Below, piece after piece: positions 9,942 to 18,673 of a stretch of DNA of 64,000 nt. The DNA comes from Lysobacter prati. GTDB taxonomy: Bacteria > Pseudomonadota > Gammaproteobacteria > Xanthomonadales > Xanthomonadaceae. The position numbers and the translations under genes are program-made. The notes under the pieces are model-generated. The model made no database searches and was not told the origin of the DNA. It saw nothing but the letters and a program-made list of their open reading frames with translations. Within the stretch, counting starts at the first letter, position 1; each line of letters opens with the position of its first letter. The stretch lies in contig NZ_VLNV01000003.1 of NCBI RefSeq assembly GCF_009765215.1, positions 372,001 to 436,000 on the forward strand. The letters are read 5' to 3'.

Positions 9942-10934
9942 TCAGTCTGCCGCGCGTAGCTGGCGCAGCTGCTGCAGTGTGCTGCCGAGGGTTGGAAGCG
10001 TCAGTGAAAGCGGTCGCTGCGCCAGTGCGCGCATCTGCGCGCGTTGTTGCCGCAACGACGGCGAATCCGGCCACAGCCTGGCCAGCCAGCCTTCCGCGCG
10101 CTGCAACGCGGCGCGGAAACCGGCCTGGTCGCGGCGCTCGGCAGACGCGCGCGCCAGCGAGATCTCCAGCTGCAGGCCGGCCATCGCAGCGACGCGATCG
10201 GATGCCTGCACCGCGACAGTGCGATCGCTCGGACGCACGTCGATGAGCGTGGCAAACGCGCGGCGCCACCAGGGCGCCTGCGATTCGGTCTTCGTGGTCG
10301 TGTCGGTCGGCGCCACCATCGCGGTCTGCGCAAGCGCATCGAGCTCAGCCATGGCCTGCACGCGCGGTTCGGCACCCAGTGCCTCCAGCCCTGCGCTTTC
10401 CTGTTGCAGCGTCTGCCGCAGGCTGAGGTAGGCCGGGTCGTCGACGCCGTCGAGCACATGCCCGGCCAGCGCGTACGCACGGCGTGCACCATCGAGGTCG
10501 CCGGCAATCAACAGCCGTTGCTGGCCGAGGCTGAGCAACAGTTCGGTTTCGTCCAGTCGCAGCGCCTGGGCGCCGTGACGATCGGGATCGGCGAGTTTCG
10601 ACACCGAGTCCTCGAGCAGTGCAGCGCGCTGGCCGATGCCGAGCAGTTCGTCGCGCAGGACACGATTGGTGGCGTCGGCCTGCTGCAGTCGCTGCACCTG
10701 CGCGCGCTGGTCGCGACGGATCGCATCGATGCGTCCGTCCAGTGCATCCAGCCGCTGCCCCGCATCGCTGGCCTGCGCACGTTCGCGCTCGAGCCTGGCC
10801 TGCCACTGCATCCAACCGTAGCCACCGGCGCAGGCAACCAGCACCAGCACCACCAGCCAGAGCCAGCCGCGCAATCGCCGCGGCGCGGTCCCGGCAGGGG
10901 CGGGTGCAGGGTTCGATTCGGGCGTGGTGGACAC
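9942..10934 (-). CDS. hemX: HemX-like membrane protein
   Basis: A 330-residue protein of the HemX family, historically annotated as uroporphyrinogen-III C-methyltransferase although it lacks the methyltransferase fold. There is a Pro/Ala-rich cytoplasmic N-terminus, one membrane segment (WLWLVVLVLVACAGGYGW), a coiled coil (about 45-100) and the conserved LLLSLGQQRLLIAGDLDGA block. A GTG at 10934 (MSTTPESNP) is the likely start; the longer in-frame start would run well into the spacer. It sits between hemD (106 bases upstream) and hemY (23 bases downstream). Function is unproven. Confidence 0.85.
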   Translation of the reverse strand: MSTTPESNPAPAPAGTAPRRLRGWLWLVVLVLVACAGGYGWMQWQARLERERAQASDAGQRLDALDGRIDAIRRDQRAQVQRLQQADATNRVLRDELLGIGQRAALLEDSVSKLADPDRHGAQALRLDETELLLSLGQQRLLIAGDLDGARRAYALAGHVLDGVDDPAYLSLRQTLQQESAGLEALGAEPRVQAMAELDALAQTAMVAPTDTTTKTESQAPWWRRAFATLIDVRPSDRTVAVQASDRVAAMAGLQLEISLARASAERRDQAGFRAALQRAEGWLARLWPDSPSLRQQRAQMRALAQRPLSLTLPTLGSTLQQLRQLRAAD

Positions 10935-11040
10935 GGCAACAGTCAGGTCGGGTGGGGACGGGCGCCATGCTACCGGATGCGATGCGCGGACGATCTTTCC
11001 AGGACCGCGGCTGCCCGCCCTGTCCCTGGCAAGTCGGGCG

Positions 11041-11790
11041 CTACGGCTGCGCTGCGGCGAGCAGATCGCGTGGACGCGCGCTTCCGGCAACGGCCACTGC
11101 GCTGAATCCCAGCCGTCGCGCCTGCTCTGCCAGCCTTTCGCTGGCAGCCACCACCCGCGATCGCATCAGACGGTCACGGGCCGGTGCCGGCAACGCAGTG
11201 AGAATTGTCTCAAGTGCCTCGCCGCTCGAGAGCGCGATCACGGTCGGTTCCGCCAGCGTCAGCAGTTGCTTGACCGAACGCGTTGACGGCGCGATCGCAA
11301 CACGTTCGTAGACGTCGACCCGCAACACCTGCGCCCCGCGCGCCTGCAACGCCGGCACCAGCACGCCGCGACCGCCTGGCGCGCTGATGAAGCCCAGCTC
11401 GACGCCGGACAGATCCTGCAATCCCGGCAGCGCCAGCAGACCTTCGCTGTCCATCCGCGATGGCGCCTCCACCGCCGCCACGCCGGCACGACGCAAGGCC
11501 GCCGCGGTGCCGCTGCCGACGGCGAACCAACGCTGGCCCTGGACCGTCTGCAGCGGAAGCAGCGAACGGGCGGCACGCACCGCGGTAGGACTGGTGACCA
11601 CGACACGCGGTGCCCGCAAGGCGAGGCGCAACGATTCGCGGGTCGCATCGTCGTCACGCAACTGCAGTCGCCATGGCGAAAGTGCGATGAATCCGCCACC
11701 CGCGCGGGCCGCGGCACGACGCAGCGGCGCATGCTCGCCGCGCGGACGCAGCGAGATCACGTACCATCCGGGCGGCGCGGGGGTTGGCAT
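11041..11790 (-). CDS. hemD: Uroporphyrinogen-III synthase
   Basis: A 249-residue enzyme that cyclises hydroxymethylbilane to uroporphyrinogen III in haem, sirohaem and cobalamin synthesis. The sequence is divergent, as usual for HemD, but keeps typical blocks: WYVISLRPRGEHAPLRRAA at the start, VVVTSPTAVRAA, WFAVGSGTAAALRRAG, and a late VIALSSGEALETI followed by RVVAASERLAEQARRLG. The ATG at 11790 is preferred over a longer frame that would cross the start of the divergent thioesterase gene. The family call is supported by hemX and hemY directly downstream. Confidence 0.85.
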   Translation of the reverse strand: MPTPAPPGWYVISLRPRGEHAPLRRAAARAGGGFIALSPWRLQLRDDDATRESLRLALRAPRVVVTSPTAVRAARSLLPLQTVQGQRWFAVGSGTAAALRRAGVAAVEAPSRMDSEGLLALPGLQDLSGVELGFISAPGGRGVLVPALQARGAQVLRVDVYERVAIAPSTRSVKQLLTLAEPTVIALSSGEALETILTALPAPARDRLMRSRVVAASERLAEQARRLGFSAVAVAGSARPRDLLAAAQP

Positions 11791-11843
11791 GGCAACAGCA
11801 TAGCCGCCCCGCCCGCATCCCCCATCGCTCGCACGCACTCCGG

Positions 11844-12362
11844 ATGAACCACGACCTCCACGCTTCGCAACACCGCAGTCCCGAACAGGATTACGAGCAC
11901 GCCCCCGCACTGGAACGGCTGCACCACCACTACCAGTCGATGCCGCCGGTAGCTGCGATGGATGTGCGGGTTGCTGGCTACGACGGCCAGCGCCTCTGCC
12001 TGCACGCGCCGCTGTCGCGTCACGTCAACGACAAGGGCTGCGCTTTCGGTGGCAGCCTGGCGTCGATGATGACCCTGGCCTCCTGGGGCGTGGTGTCGCT
12101 GCACATCGAGGCCGCCGGGCTGGAGGCCGAGGTGTTCGTCGCCGACAGCCAGATCCGCTACCTGGCGCCGTTGTTCGCCGACCTGGACGTGCAGGCCGAA
12201 CTGGCGCCGGACTCGAACTGGCCCGGTTTCATCGCCACCCTGCGTGAGCGCGGCCGTGCCCGTACCGGCCTGATTGCGCGGGCGATGCTGCCCGACGGCG
12301 GCGTCGCCACCGAGTTCATCGCGCGCTATGTCGCAATCCTGAAGCAACCCCCGCGGGCGTGA
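11844..12362 (+). CDS. YiiD-C-type thioesterase
   Basis: A 172-residue hot-dog-fold protein like the thioesterase domain at the C-terminus of E. coli YiiD. Diagnostic stretches are MDVRVAGYDGQRLCLHAPL, the HVNDKGCAFGGSLASMM helix (the G-x-x-F-G-G-S element) and the late IARAMLPDGGVATEF. The ATG at 11844 leaves 53 bases to the divergent hemD start; a longer frame would overlap that gene. The acyl-CoA substrate is unknown. It is a stand-alone domain without the acetyltransferase half found in YiiD. Confidence 0.75.
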   Translation: MNHDLHASQHRSPEQDYEHAPALERLHHHYQSMPPVAAMDVRVAGYDGQRLCLHAPLSRHVNDKGCAFGGSLASMMTLASWGVVSLHIEAAGLEAEVFVADSQIRYLAPLFADLDVQAELAPDSNWPGFIATLRERGRARTGLIARAMLPDGGVATEFIARYVAILKQPPRA

Positions 12363-12426
12363 GCGCGGCCGCGGCCAAGCGCCACGGTTTGCCCTAGGAT
12401 GGCGGCTAACTAGGGGGAAACTTTCA

Positions 12427-12855
12427 ATGCGCCGTCTGACCCAACTGATGAGTCTGGCCCTGCTCCTGGGCCTGCTGGCGGTCGCCGGCAGCGCCGCGGC
12501 CAGCCGCAAGACCGATTCCCTCGACCGTAACCAGTACGCCTGGGCCGGTGCGATCCGCTGGGGCGATTTCGACGCCGCCCTGACCCTGATCGACCCGGTG
12601 TTCCTTGCCGAGCATCCGGTCAGCGATCTCGAACTGGCCCGCTACGAGCAGGTCCAGATCACCGCCTACCGCGACCGCGGCAGCAGTGTCGACTGGAAGG
12701 CCGGGGTCGCCGTCCGCGAAATCGAGATCGGCGTGGTCAACCGCCACACCCAGGCCGAGCGCACCGTGCGCTTTCGCGAACAATGGCGTTGGGACGAGGA
12801 AGCCAAGTCCTGGTGGACCACCGGCGGCCTGCCGGACCTCTGGGACGGCCAGTAA
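12427..12855 (+). CDS. Exported conserved hypothetical protein
   Basis: A 142-residue protein with a classical signal peptide (RRLTQLMSLALLLGLLAVAG, cleavage near AAA-SRK). The mature part is small and rich in Trp, Arg and Glu (VRFREQWRWDEEAKSWW) with no cysteine, so it is predicted periplasmic. I do not recognise a named domain; the shape is that of a small NTF2-like or lipocalin-like fold, but this is only an impression. A GGGGGAAA-type ribosome site precedes the ATG. The next 144 bases up to the rhodanese gene contain nothing I can support. Confidence 0.7.
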   Translation: MRRLTQLMSLALLLGLLAVAGSAAASRKTDSLDRNQYAWAGAIRWGDFDAALTLIDPVFLAEHPVSDLELARYEQVQITAYRDRGSSVDWKAGVAVREIEIGVVNRHTQAERTVRFREQWRWDEEAKSWWTTGGLPDLWDGQ

Positions 12856-12999
12856 CCGTCGTCGTCCCCGGCCTGCGCGCGCAGGCAAGGCCCGGATCAA
12901 CACTGGAGGAGCGCCGCTGGAAGGGCGCCGGGCCCGGAATTTTGCGCCGCCGCCGGCACTGGGAGACAATCCCGCCCCCGTTTCAGCTGCCGTGATGCC

Positions 13000-13437
13000 G
13001 TGACCTTCCAAGAACTGCTGGCCTTCGCCGAACGCCACACCTACCTGTCGCTGGCGCTGGTCGGCCTGACGATCGCGATCATCTACGTCGAGATCGCGCG
13101 CCTGTTCCGCGGCTACAAGGCCCTGCGCCCGGCCGAGCTGACCGGCCTGATCAACCGCGAGAACGCGCTGGTCATCGACCTGTCGGCGAGCAACGATTTC
13201 GAGAAGGGCCATATCGCCGGCAGCAAGTCGGTGCAGCCCAGCCAGTTCGATCCGGAAAACAAGCTGCTGGCCAACGCCAAGGAGCTTCCGGTCGTGGTGG
13301 TGTGCCGCACCGGCCAGGGCTCGGCCGATGCCGCCAAGCGCCTGAAGAAGGCGGGTTTCACCCAGGTGTTCTGGCTCGACGGTGGCATCGCCGCATGGCA
13401 GCAGGCAGACCTTCCGCTGGTGAAGGGCCGCGCCTGA
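13000..13437 (+). CDS. Membrane-anchored rhodanese-like protein
   Basis: A 145-residue protein with one N-terminal membrane segment (YLSLALVGLTIAIIYVEIA) and a single rhodanese domain carrying the catalytic loop Cys (VVVVCRTGQGSADAAKRL). The GTG at 13000 is the only sensible start. It resembles the YibN group, which commonly sits upstream of secB as here. The substrate is unknown; a sulfurtransfer or redox role is inferred. A candidate hairpin terminator follows directly. Confidence 0.85.
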   Translation: MTFQELLAFAERHTYLSLALVGLTIAIIYVEIARLFRGYKALRPAELTGLINRENALVIDLSASNDFEKGHIAGSKSVQPSQFDPENKLLANAKELPVVVVCRTGQGSADAAKRLKKAGFTQVFWLDGGIAAWQQADLPLVKGRA

Positions 13438-13439
13438 GA

Positions 13440-13469
13440 CACCCCGCGCGAGGGGTGAAATAAGTTTTT
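13440..13469 (+). terminator. Candidate terminator after the rhodanese gene
   Basis: A CACCCC/GGGGTG stem (13440-13445 with 13452-13457) is followed, after seven bases, by a five-T run (13465-13469). The stem is short and the T-run is offset, so this is a weak candidate. Confidence 0.4.
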
Positions 13470-13644
13470 CGCGGCGGGCTTGATAGCCGTCCCGGCGCCC
13501 CAAACACAACCCTTGGGGATTGAATGGGGAAGGCGATGACGGCTTGCCGCAGACACTTCACCTCGCGCAATCTGAACAGCCGGCCGCACCGAGGGTGCGT
13601 GCCATAATCGACCACTTTCCGCATTAATTGTCTGGAGTTACGAG

Positions 13645-14163
13645 ATGTCCGAAGAAAACGTCAACGGCGGCGCAGCGTCTGCCGAAGCCAACGGCCCGGC
13701 ATTCACCGTCGAGAAGATCTACGCCAAGGACGTCTCCTTCGAGGTCCCCGGTGCACCGGCCGTGTTCAACGAGCAGGCCCAGCCGCAGCTGCAGATGAAC
13801 CTCAACCAGAGCGTTCAGCGCCTCAACGAGAACGCGTTTGAAGTCGTGCTCGGCATCACCCTGACCTGCAACGCCGGCGACAAGACCATGTACGTGGCCG
13901 AAGTGAAGCAGGCCGGCGTGTTCGGCCTGGCCGGTTTCGACGCCCAGACCCTGGACGGCATGCTCGGCACCCATTGCCCGAACGTGCTGTACCCGTACGC
14001 ACGCCAGCTGATCAGCGAGCTGATCCAGACCGGTGGTTTCCCGCCGTTCTACCTGCAGCCGATCAACTTCGAAGCGCTGTACGCCGAAGGCCTGCGCCAG
14101 CGCGCCGCCCAGCAGGGTGGTGAAGCCGGCCTGGCCGACGCCGAGACCGCCGGCAACGCCTGA
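13645..14163 (+). CDS. secB: Protein-export chaperone SecB
   Basis: A 172-residue cytosolic tetrameric chaperone that keeps preproteins unfolded and hands them to SecA. Family blocks are clear: [50 protein letters not shown], the C-P-N-V-L-Y-P-Y-A motif and [18 protein letters not shown]. The N-terminus carries an acidic/Ala-rich extension and the C-terminus an Ala/Glu-rich tail typical of the family. The ATG at 13645 has a GGAG site. gpsA starts 13 bases after the stop, matching the common secB-gpsA pairing. The 207-base upstream spacer holds the candidate terminator. Confidence 0.96.
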   Translation: MSEENVNGGAASAEANGPAFTVEKIYAKDVSFEVPGAPAVFNEQAQPQLQMNLNQSVQRLNENAFEVVLGITLTCNAGDKTMYVAEVKQAGVFGLAGFDAQTLDGMLGTHCPNVLYPYARQLISELIQTGGFPPFYLQPINFEALYAEGLRQRAAQQGGEAGLADAETAGNA

Positions 14164-14176
14164 TCGCGACCGCGGC

Positions 14177-15205
14177 ATGGAGGCGAACGCACTGCCCGCA
14201 GTAGCGGTTCTGGGAGCGGGCTCCTGGGGCACCGCCCTGGCTGCCCTGATCGCACGGCACGGTCATCCGACCGTGCTGTGGGGTCGTGACGCCGATGGCG
14301 TCGCGGCCATCGACAGCACCCACGAGAACCCGCGCTACCTGCCGGGCATCGCCCTGCCCGAATCGCTGCGCGCGACCACCGACCTGGCCGCCTCCCTGCA
14401 GGGAGCCGACCTGGTGCTCGTGGTAGTGCCGTCGCACGCGTTCGCCGAAACGCTGCGCGCGCTCGCACCGCACCGTCCGGCCCACGCCGGCGTGGCCTGG
14501 GCGACCAAGGGCTTCGAACCCGGCAGCGGCCGCTTCCTGCACGAAGTCGCCGAGGAAGTACTCGGCGCCGACGTGCCGCTGGCGGTGGTGACCGGCCCGT
14601 CGTTCGCCAAGGAAGTCGCACAGGGGTTGCCGACCGCACTGACCGTGCACGGAAACCACGCCGACTTCGCCCAGGAGGTCGCCGATGCACTGCACGGCCC
14701 GGCCTTCCGTGCCTACACCGGCAACGACATGCTCGGTGCCGAACTGGGTGGCGCAATGAAGAACGTGCTGGCCGTGGCAACCGGTGTCGCCGACGGCATG
14801 CAGCTCGGTCTCAACGCGCGCGCCGGCCTGATCACCCGCGGCCTCAACGAGATGTTGCGTCTGAACCACGCCATCGGCGGCAAGGCCGAGACCCTGATGG
14901 GTCTGGCCGGCCTGGGCGACCTGGTGCTCACCTGCACCGGCGATCTGTCGCGTAATCGCCGCCTGGGCCTGGCGCTGGGCCGTGGCCAGTCGATCGCCGA
15001 TGCCGTGCGCGAAATCGGCCAGGTGGTCGAATCGGTGCAGACCGCCGATGAAGTCATGCGCCAGGCTGAGCGTCATGGCGTGGAATTGCCGATCTCCAGC
15101 GCCGTGCAGGCGGTGTTGCATGGCGAGATAACGCCGGCCGAAGGCCTGCGCCTGTTGCTCTCGCGCGAACAGAAGCCCGAGTATCCGCGCGACCTGTTCG
15201 GCTGA
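14177..15205 (+). CDS. gpsA: Glycerol-3-phosphate dehydrogenase [NAD(P)+]
   Basis: A 342-residue cytosolic enzyme reducing dihydroxyacetone phosphate to sn-glycerol-3-phosphate for phospholipid synthesis. The Rossmann motif [12 protein letters not shown] opens the protein. Catalytic and substrate blocks follow: the Lys of [28 protein letters not shown], the Lys of [14 protein letters not shown] and [16 protein letters not shown]. The ATG at 14177 is preferred because the long frame upstream overlaps secB. It shares the secB transcript and is followed by a strong bidirectional terminator. Confidence 0.96.
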   Translation: MEANALPAVAVLGAGSWGTALAALIARHGHPTVLWGRDADGVAAIDSTHENPRYLPGIALPESLRATTDLAASLQGADLVLVVVPSHAFAETLRALAPHRPAHAGVAWATKGFEPGSGRFLHEVAEEVLGADVPLAVVTGPSFAKEVAQGLPTALTVHGNHADFAQEVADALHGPAFRAYTGNDMLGAELGGAMKNVLAVATGVADGMQLGLNARAGLITRGLNEMLRLNHAIGGKAETLMGLAGLGDLVLTCTGDLSRNRRLGLALGRGQSIADAVREIGQVVESVQTADEVMRQAERHGVELPISSAVQAVLHGEITPAEGLRLLLSREQKPEYPRDLFG

Positions 15206-15225
15206 TCGCACTGCATTGCCTGCAA

Positions 15226-15258
15226 CAAAAAAACCCGGCCTGAGCCGGGTTTTTTTTT
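15226..15258. terminator. Bidirectional intrinsic terminator
   Basis: A nine-base stem AAACCCGGC/GCCGGGTTT (15231-15239 with 15244-15252) with a CTGA loop has a T-run on the right and an A-run on the left. It serves gpsA on the plus strand and the Ax21-like gene on the minus strand, which ends at 15274. Confidence 0.88.
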
Positions 15259-15273
15259 GGCGCTGCGCCTGGC

Positions 15274-15909
15274 TTAGAAGCTTGCGCGCATGCCCACCGT
15301 GACCTGCGAGAACTCATCGCCCAGTTCGGCTTCGCCGACGATTCCCCAGACCGGCGTCAGGTGGTACTGCAGACCAAGCGTGGCACTGAAGGTGCCATCG
15401 TAGACATCGCCATCGGTGTAGTTGCCCTTGGCCCAGATGTCGACGTTGTTGGCGATCAGGTGACGCACGCCCACCGCGACCCGGAAGTCGTCGCCGTCCA
15501 GTGCGGGAAAGCCATCGTTCTTCACGTCGATCTCGGTGGCGAGGTAGCTCACCTCGGTGAGCAGGTCGGTGCGCTGCGACAGGCTGTGGTGATAGCCAAC
15601 GCCGACGATCGCCTGGTTCATGTCGATGCCGGCGTCGCCGAGGTCGCCGAAGATCGGCGACGACACGCCGATGTCGTCGTCGCCCTTGCGATAGCTGCCG
15701 AACACATGGAATGTCTCGCCGACTGCGGCCGAACCGCCGATGAAGAATCCAGCGGCCTTTGCGTCATCGGTGCGGAAGTCCTCGACCTGCGGCAGATCCT
15801 GGTTGAGCTGGGCGTAACCGCCTTCGACGTAGGTGTAGCTGTGACCGTCGGCGCTGGCGGCCAGCGGTGCAGCAGCAAGCGCAAGCGCGAGGATGAGTTG
15901 CTTCTTCAT
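15274..15909 (-). CDS. Ax21-like outer-membrane beta-barrel protein (copy 2)
   Basis: A 211-residue exported protein with a Sec signal peptide (KKQLILALALAAAPLAASA), alternating beta-strands and a C-terminal aromatic residue (VTVGMRASF) suited to BAM insertion. It matches the Ax21 family layout (SYTYVEGGY near the N-terminus, FHVFGSYRKGDDD, VGVGYHHSLSQRTDLLTEV). It is a divergent paralogue of the next minus-strand gene. Ax21 proteins are outer-membrane proteins of Xanthomonas and Stenotrophomonas; earlier signalling claims were retracted, so no signalling role is assumed. The shared terminator lies just downstream. Confidence 0.82.
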   Translation of the reverse strand: MKKQLILALALAAAPLAASADGHSYTYVEGGYAQLNQDLPQVEDFRTDDAKAAGFFIGGSAAVGETFHVFGSYRKGDDDIGVSSPIFGDLGDAGIDMNQAIVGVGYHHSLSQRTDLLTEVSYLATEIDVKNDGFPALDGDDFRVAVGVRHLIANNVDIWAKGNYTDGDVYDGTFSATLGLQYHLTPVWGIVGEAELGDEFSQVTVGMRASF

Positions 15910-16043
15910 GGTGTCCCTTCTGGTGAATTCCGGCCCGCTGTGCGCGGGGCCACGGCATTATCGCGAAAGTTTACGAAATCGTAACAAACTTGCCGTGCTC
16001 CGAGGCATGAAGTGCAAAGGCGGTCCCAGTTGCGCTCAAGCTC

Positions 16044-16075
16044 AAAAAAGAAGCCCGGCTTGATAGCCGGGCTTC
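16044..16075 (-). terminator. Intrinsic terminator of the upstream Ax21 gene
   Basis: A ten-base stem GAAGCCCGGC/GCCGGGCTTC (16050-16059 with 16066-16075) with a six-base loop is followed on the minus strand by a six-T run. It lies about 90 bases after the Ax21 stop at 16167. A second perfect eight-base hairpin (16134-16141 with 16145-16152) lies between them without a T-run. Confidence 0.82.
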
Positions 16076-16166
16076 CAGATCGCGACATGGGGGAGAGAGA
16101 GCAATCGCGATGAAACATCATCTCGCATCGCACCCTCCCGCCGAGCGGGAGGATGACGGGTGCCGC

Positions 16167-16781
16167 TTAGAAGCTCATGCGCGGACCGACGAAGTACGAG
16201 GTGTAACCGTCGACGAACTTGACCTCGCCGTTGACGCCCCAGGTCTGGTTGAACTTCACCTGGGCGCCGACGCGACCGTAGAACTCGCCATCGACGCGTT
16301 CGAAGTCTTCGTAACCGGCCAGCGCATAGCCTTCGATGTTCGGCGTCAGCCCGGCGCGCACGCCTGCTTCAACGTTCCAGCCGTCGGCATCGTTGCCGCC
16401 GAAGTTGAAGCCGCCGACGGAGAAACCATCGGTTTCGGCCTTCTGGTAGCCGACGCGGGTCAGCAGGTCGACTTGCGAGTTGAGTTCATGGTTGTAGCCG
16501 ACGCCGACGTTCCACTGGTCGACGTCGATGCCATCGACGCGGCCGAGCGCAGTGTCGAAGTCGTCGGTCTTCTGGCCGCTGTAGCCACCGAAGATGTGGA
16601 AGTTCGGCGCGATCGCGGCGGAGCCGTTGATCGCCCAGCCATCGGAATCGACGTTGTTGTTGTCGGCCGAAGTGGCGGCGTAGCCGGCCTCGACGTAGTT
16701 GTACGACACGCCTTCGGCAGCCGAAGCGGCGATCGGGGCGGCGGCGAGCAGGGTCAGGGCGGCAAGCAGGGAACGCTTCAT
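16167..16781 (-). CDS. Ax21 family outer-membrane protein (copy 1)
   Basis: A 204-residue protein with a signal peptide (KRSLLAALTLLAAAPIAASA) and a small beta-barrel ending in Phe (YFVGPRMSF). The mature start AEGVSYNYVEAGY and the INGSAAIAPNFHIFGGYSGQ block are close to Xanthomonas and Stenotrophomonas Ax21. Repeated DxWxVxxGxxxxL strand patterns continue to the end. A ribosome site (GAGACC region) precedes the ATG. It is separated from its paralogue by 257 bases holding its own terminator, so the two are independent units. Confidence 0.88.
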   Translation of the reverse strand: MKRSLLAALTLLAAAPIAASAAEGVSYNYVEAGYAATSADNNNVDSDGWAINGSAAIAPNFHIFGGYSGQKTDDFDTALGRVDGIDVDQWNVGVGYNHELNSQVDLLTRVGYQKAETDGFSVGGFNFGGNDADGWNVEAGVRAGLTPNIEGYALAGYEDFERVDGEFYGRVGAQVKFNQTWGVNGEVKFVDGYTSYFVGPRMSF

Positions 16782-16982
16782 AAGGTCTCAGCCTCGTTAT
16801 GGTTTTGGATCCGGCGCCGCACTCTGAACATCAGAGTCATTCGGGGGAAACGTTTTCCGGCACCGGTGGCGACAGTATCCCGACGTAACCGAAATTTAAC
16901 CTGAATACTAAACTTGACCGTGCAGGAACTAACTGCACAAAGCATTGGTCGCCTTCGCACGCAACCAATCTGCGCGTGGATT

Positions 16983-17291
16983 TCACGCCTGGTTGCAGGC
17001 GTCATTCGCATCGATACCAACGGTGTTTGACGCGCGCAGCAACGTGTCGAGCCTGTCGAGCCGAAGCAGCAACCCATCGCGCTGGCGTTCCAGCGGGATC
17101 GCCATGTCCTCATCGGTGTTCGCCGGAGGGATGTCGCGCAACAGCGCCAACGCGCCCCGCATCCGGTGCAGCAACTTGTGCTGCATGCGCGTGTCGGCGG
17201 ATGCGAGCGCAACATCGAACGCGCGCATGTCATCGCGGCAGGGATACCTGACGCCCTGGTTCAGCGCTCCCTCCTCGGGATGGACGAGGAT
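16983..17291 (-). pseudogene. Fragment resembling an Hpt domain of a hybrid sensor kinase
   Basis: A minus-strand frame is open from 17291 to a TGA at 16983, with an internal ATG at 17228. Its translation is alpha-helical and contains RAFDVALASADTRMQHKLL followed by HRMRGALALL, resembling the helix with the phosphorylated His in histidine-phosphotransfer domains. Only about 100 residues are left and no receiver or kinase domain lies upstream: the frame runs into the start of an oppositely oriented broken fimbrial gene. I read it as the 3' end of a BvgS/EvgS-like sensor whose 5' part was deleted. The family call is tentative; it could also be an unrelated small gene. Confidence 0.42.
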
Positions 17292-18131
17292 TTACGATGG
17301 GTGCACGACCAATAACACCAGCAACATCTCGCTGGAGGGACGCGTCACCCTTCCTCCCACCGGCAGGAGCATCGACGGCTTTCCGATATTCGCAACTGGC
17401 GTGCAGGGTGTAGGCATCATCGTCCAAGGTCGGGATAGAAACGCCTCCCCGGGTGTTCCGGCCCCTTCGGCTCCCGCGCTTGGACCGGACTGGACCACCA
17501 TCGTCAGAGGCTGGTCACCCTTCTGGGACAGTTCGTTCGGTGCGCGGCTCGTCAGTACCGGCGACACCATAGTCACCAGTACGGTCTCGCTGGGCAGGAT
17601 CGGCGAGTTGAGGATCGCCGAGAGTGGAGTCACCAACGCCATCGTTCCCGTGAATCTGATGGTGGGTGGAACCCTCAGCATCACCTCACGCACCTGCAGC
17701 GTGTCGGTGGGCTCGCAGAATATTGTCGTACCGATGGGCGCCGTCAACCGCGTTGCATTCAGCGGAGTCGGCTCAACGGCAGGAGGAGGCAACTTCGCCG
17801 TGCGCCTCGAGAACTGCTCGACGGGACTGAACTTGTTCATGACCTTCACCGACGGCAGCAATCCGGCCATACGTCGGACGTGCTGACGCTTACGCCGGGC
17901 GCCGCGTCCGCGAGAGGAATAGGCATCCGCATCACCCGACAGGACAGAGCGCAGCGGGTTGCCTACGGACCCGACTCGGCGCTACCCGGAAACCCCGGCC
18001 AGCTGTCGTTTGGCACGACCACCGGCGCCACCCGTGACCTGGTATTCACAGCGGCCTATGTGCAGACACAGGCCTTCATCGCCGGTGGCACGGCCAATGC
18101 CATTGCCACCATCACCATGTCGTACCAATAG
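17281..18131 (+). pseudogene. Fimbrial tip adhesin remnant, 5'-truncated and frameshifted
   Basis: Two overlapping frames together encode the C-terminal part of a chaperone-usher fimbrial adhesin. The first (to 17886) has part of an adhesin domain and then the pilin-domain start with its Cys (SITSRTCSVSVGSQNIVVP) and VRLENCSTGLNLFMTFTDG. The second continues from about 17868 (HTSDVLTLTPGAASARGIGI) to the canonical pilin end (GTANAIATITMSYQ). Joining them needs one base restored near 17868, where GCCATACG would read GCC-AAT-ACG. No signal peptide is present; the frame upstream of about 17281 is antisense to the Hpt-like fragment. The left boundary is approximate. No pilin, chaperone or usher gene remains nearby. 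Confidence 0.72.
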
Positions 18132-18150
18132 CGGCCAAGCGGCGTGGAGT

Positions 18151-18630
18151 TCACTGGCCGCCGGCAAATCCCCGCTGCCGCCACGCCTCGAACACCACCA
18201 CCGCCACCGCGTTGGACAGGTTGAGGCTGCGGTTGTCCGGGCGCATCGGCAGGCGCAGGCGTTGCGCCTCCGGCACGCGTTCGAGCACGTCGGTCGGCAG
18301 GCCGCGGGTCTCCGGGCCGAACAGGAACACGTCACCGGGGCCGTAGGCGGGGCCATCGAAGCGGGTCGTGCCGCGCGTGCTCAGCGCGAACAACCGCGGC
18401 GGCACGCCGTTGGCCTCGCAGATGGCGGCCAATGCCGCATCAAGGTCGTCATGCACCTGCAGCGTGGCGTACTCGTGATAGTCGAGGCCGGCGCGCTTGA
18501 GCTGGCGATCCTCGAGGTCGAAGCCCAGCGGCCGGACCAGATGAAGCCGCGCGCCGGTGTTGGCGCACAGGCGGATCACGTTGCCGGTGTTGGGAGGAAT
18601 TTCAGGCTGGAAGAGGATGACGTCGAACAT
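18151..18630 (-). CDS. trmL: tRNA (cytidine/uridine-34 2'-O)-methyltransferase TrmL
   Basis: A 159-residue SPOUT-class methyltransferase that modifies the wobble base of tRNA-Leu isoacceptors. It has the family N-terminus (FDVILFQPEIPPNTGNVIRL), the middle block DVFLFGPETRGLP and the knot motif (RLRLPMRPDNRSLNLSNAVA) that binds SAM. Length is typical of the minimal TrmL. It is convergent with the fimbrial remnant, 19 bases away, and precedes an SDR gene on the same strand. Confidence 0.94.
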   Translation of the reverse strand: MFDVILFQPEIPPNTGNVIRLCANTGARLHLVRPLGFDLEDRQLKRAGLDYHEYATLQVHDDLDAALAAICEANGVPPRLFALSTRGTTRFDGPAYGPGDVFLFGPETRGLPTDVLERVPEAQRLRLPMRPDNRSLNLSNAVAVVVFEAWRQRGFAGGQ

Positions 18631-18673
18631 CGCGACAGTGTCTGGATTCTTCCGGTGCGGTCAACCGTGTCGA

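Noticed and set aside
15274-16781. Quorum-sensing or immune-elicitor role for the Ax21 proteins
   Set aside because: That literature was retracted or disputed; the sequence shows only small outer-membrane barrels with ordinary signal peptides.
16945-17280. The 5' part of the long open frame leading into the adhesin remnant
   Set aside because: It reads antisense to the Hpt-like fragment, is Ser/Arg-rich, and has no signal peptide or adhesin similarity; it is unlikely to be the true start.
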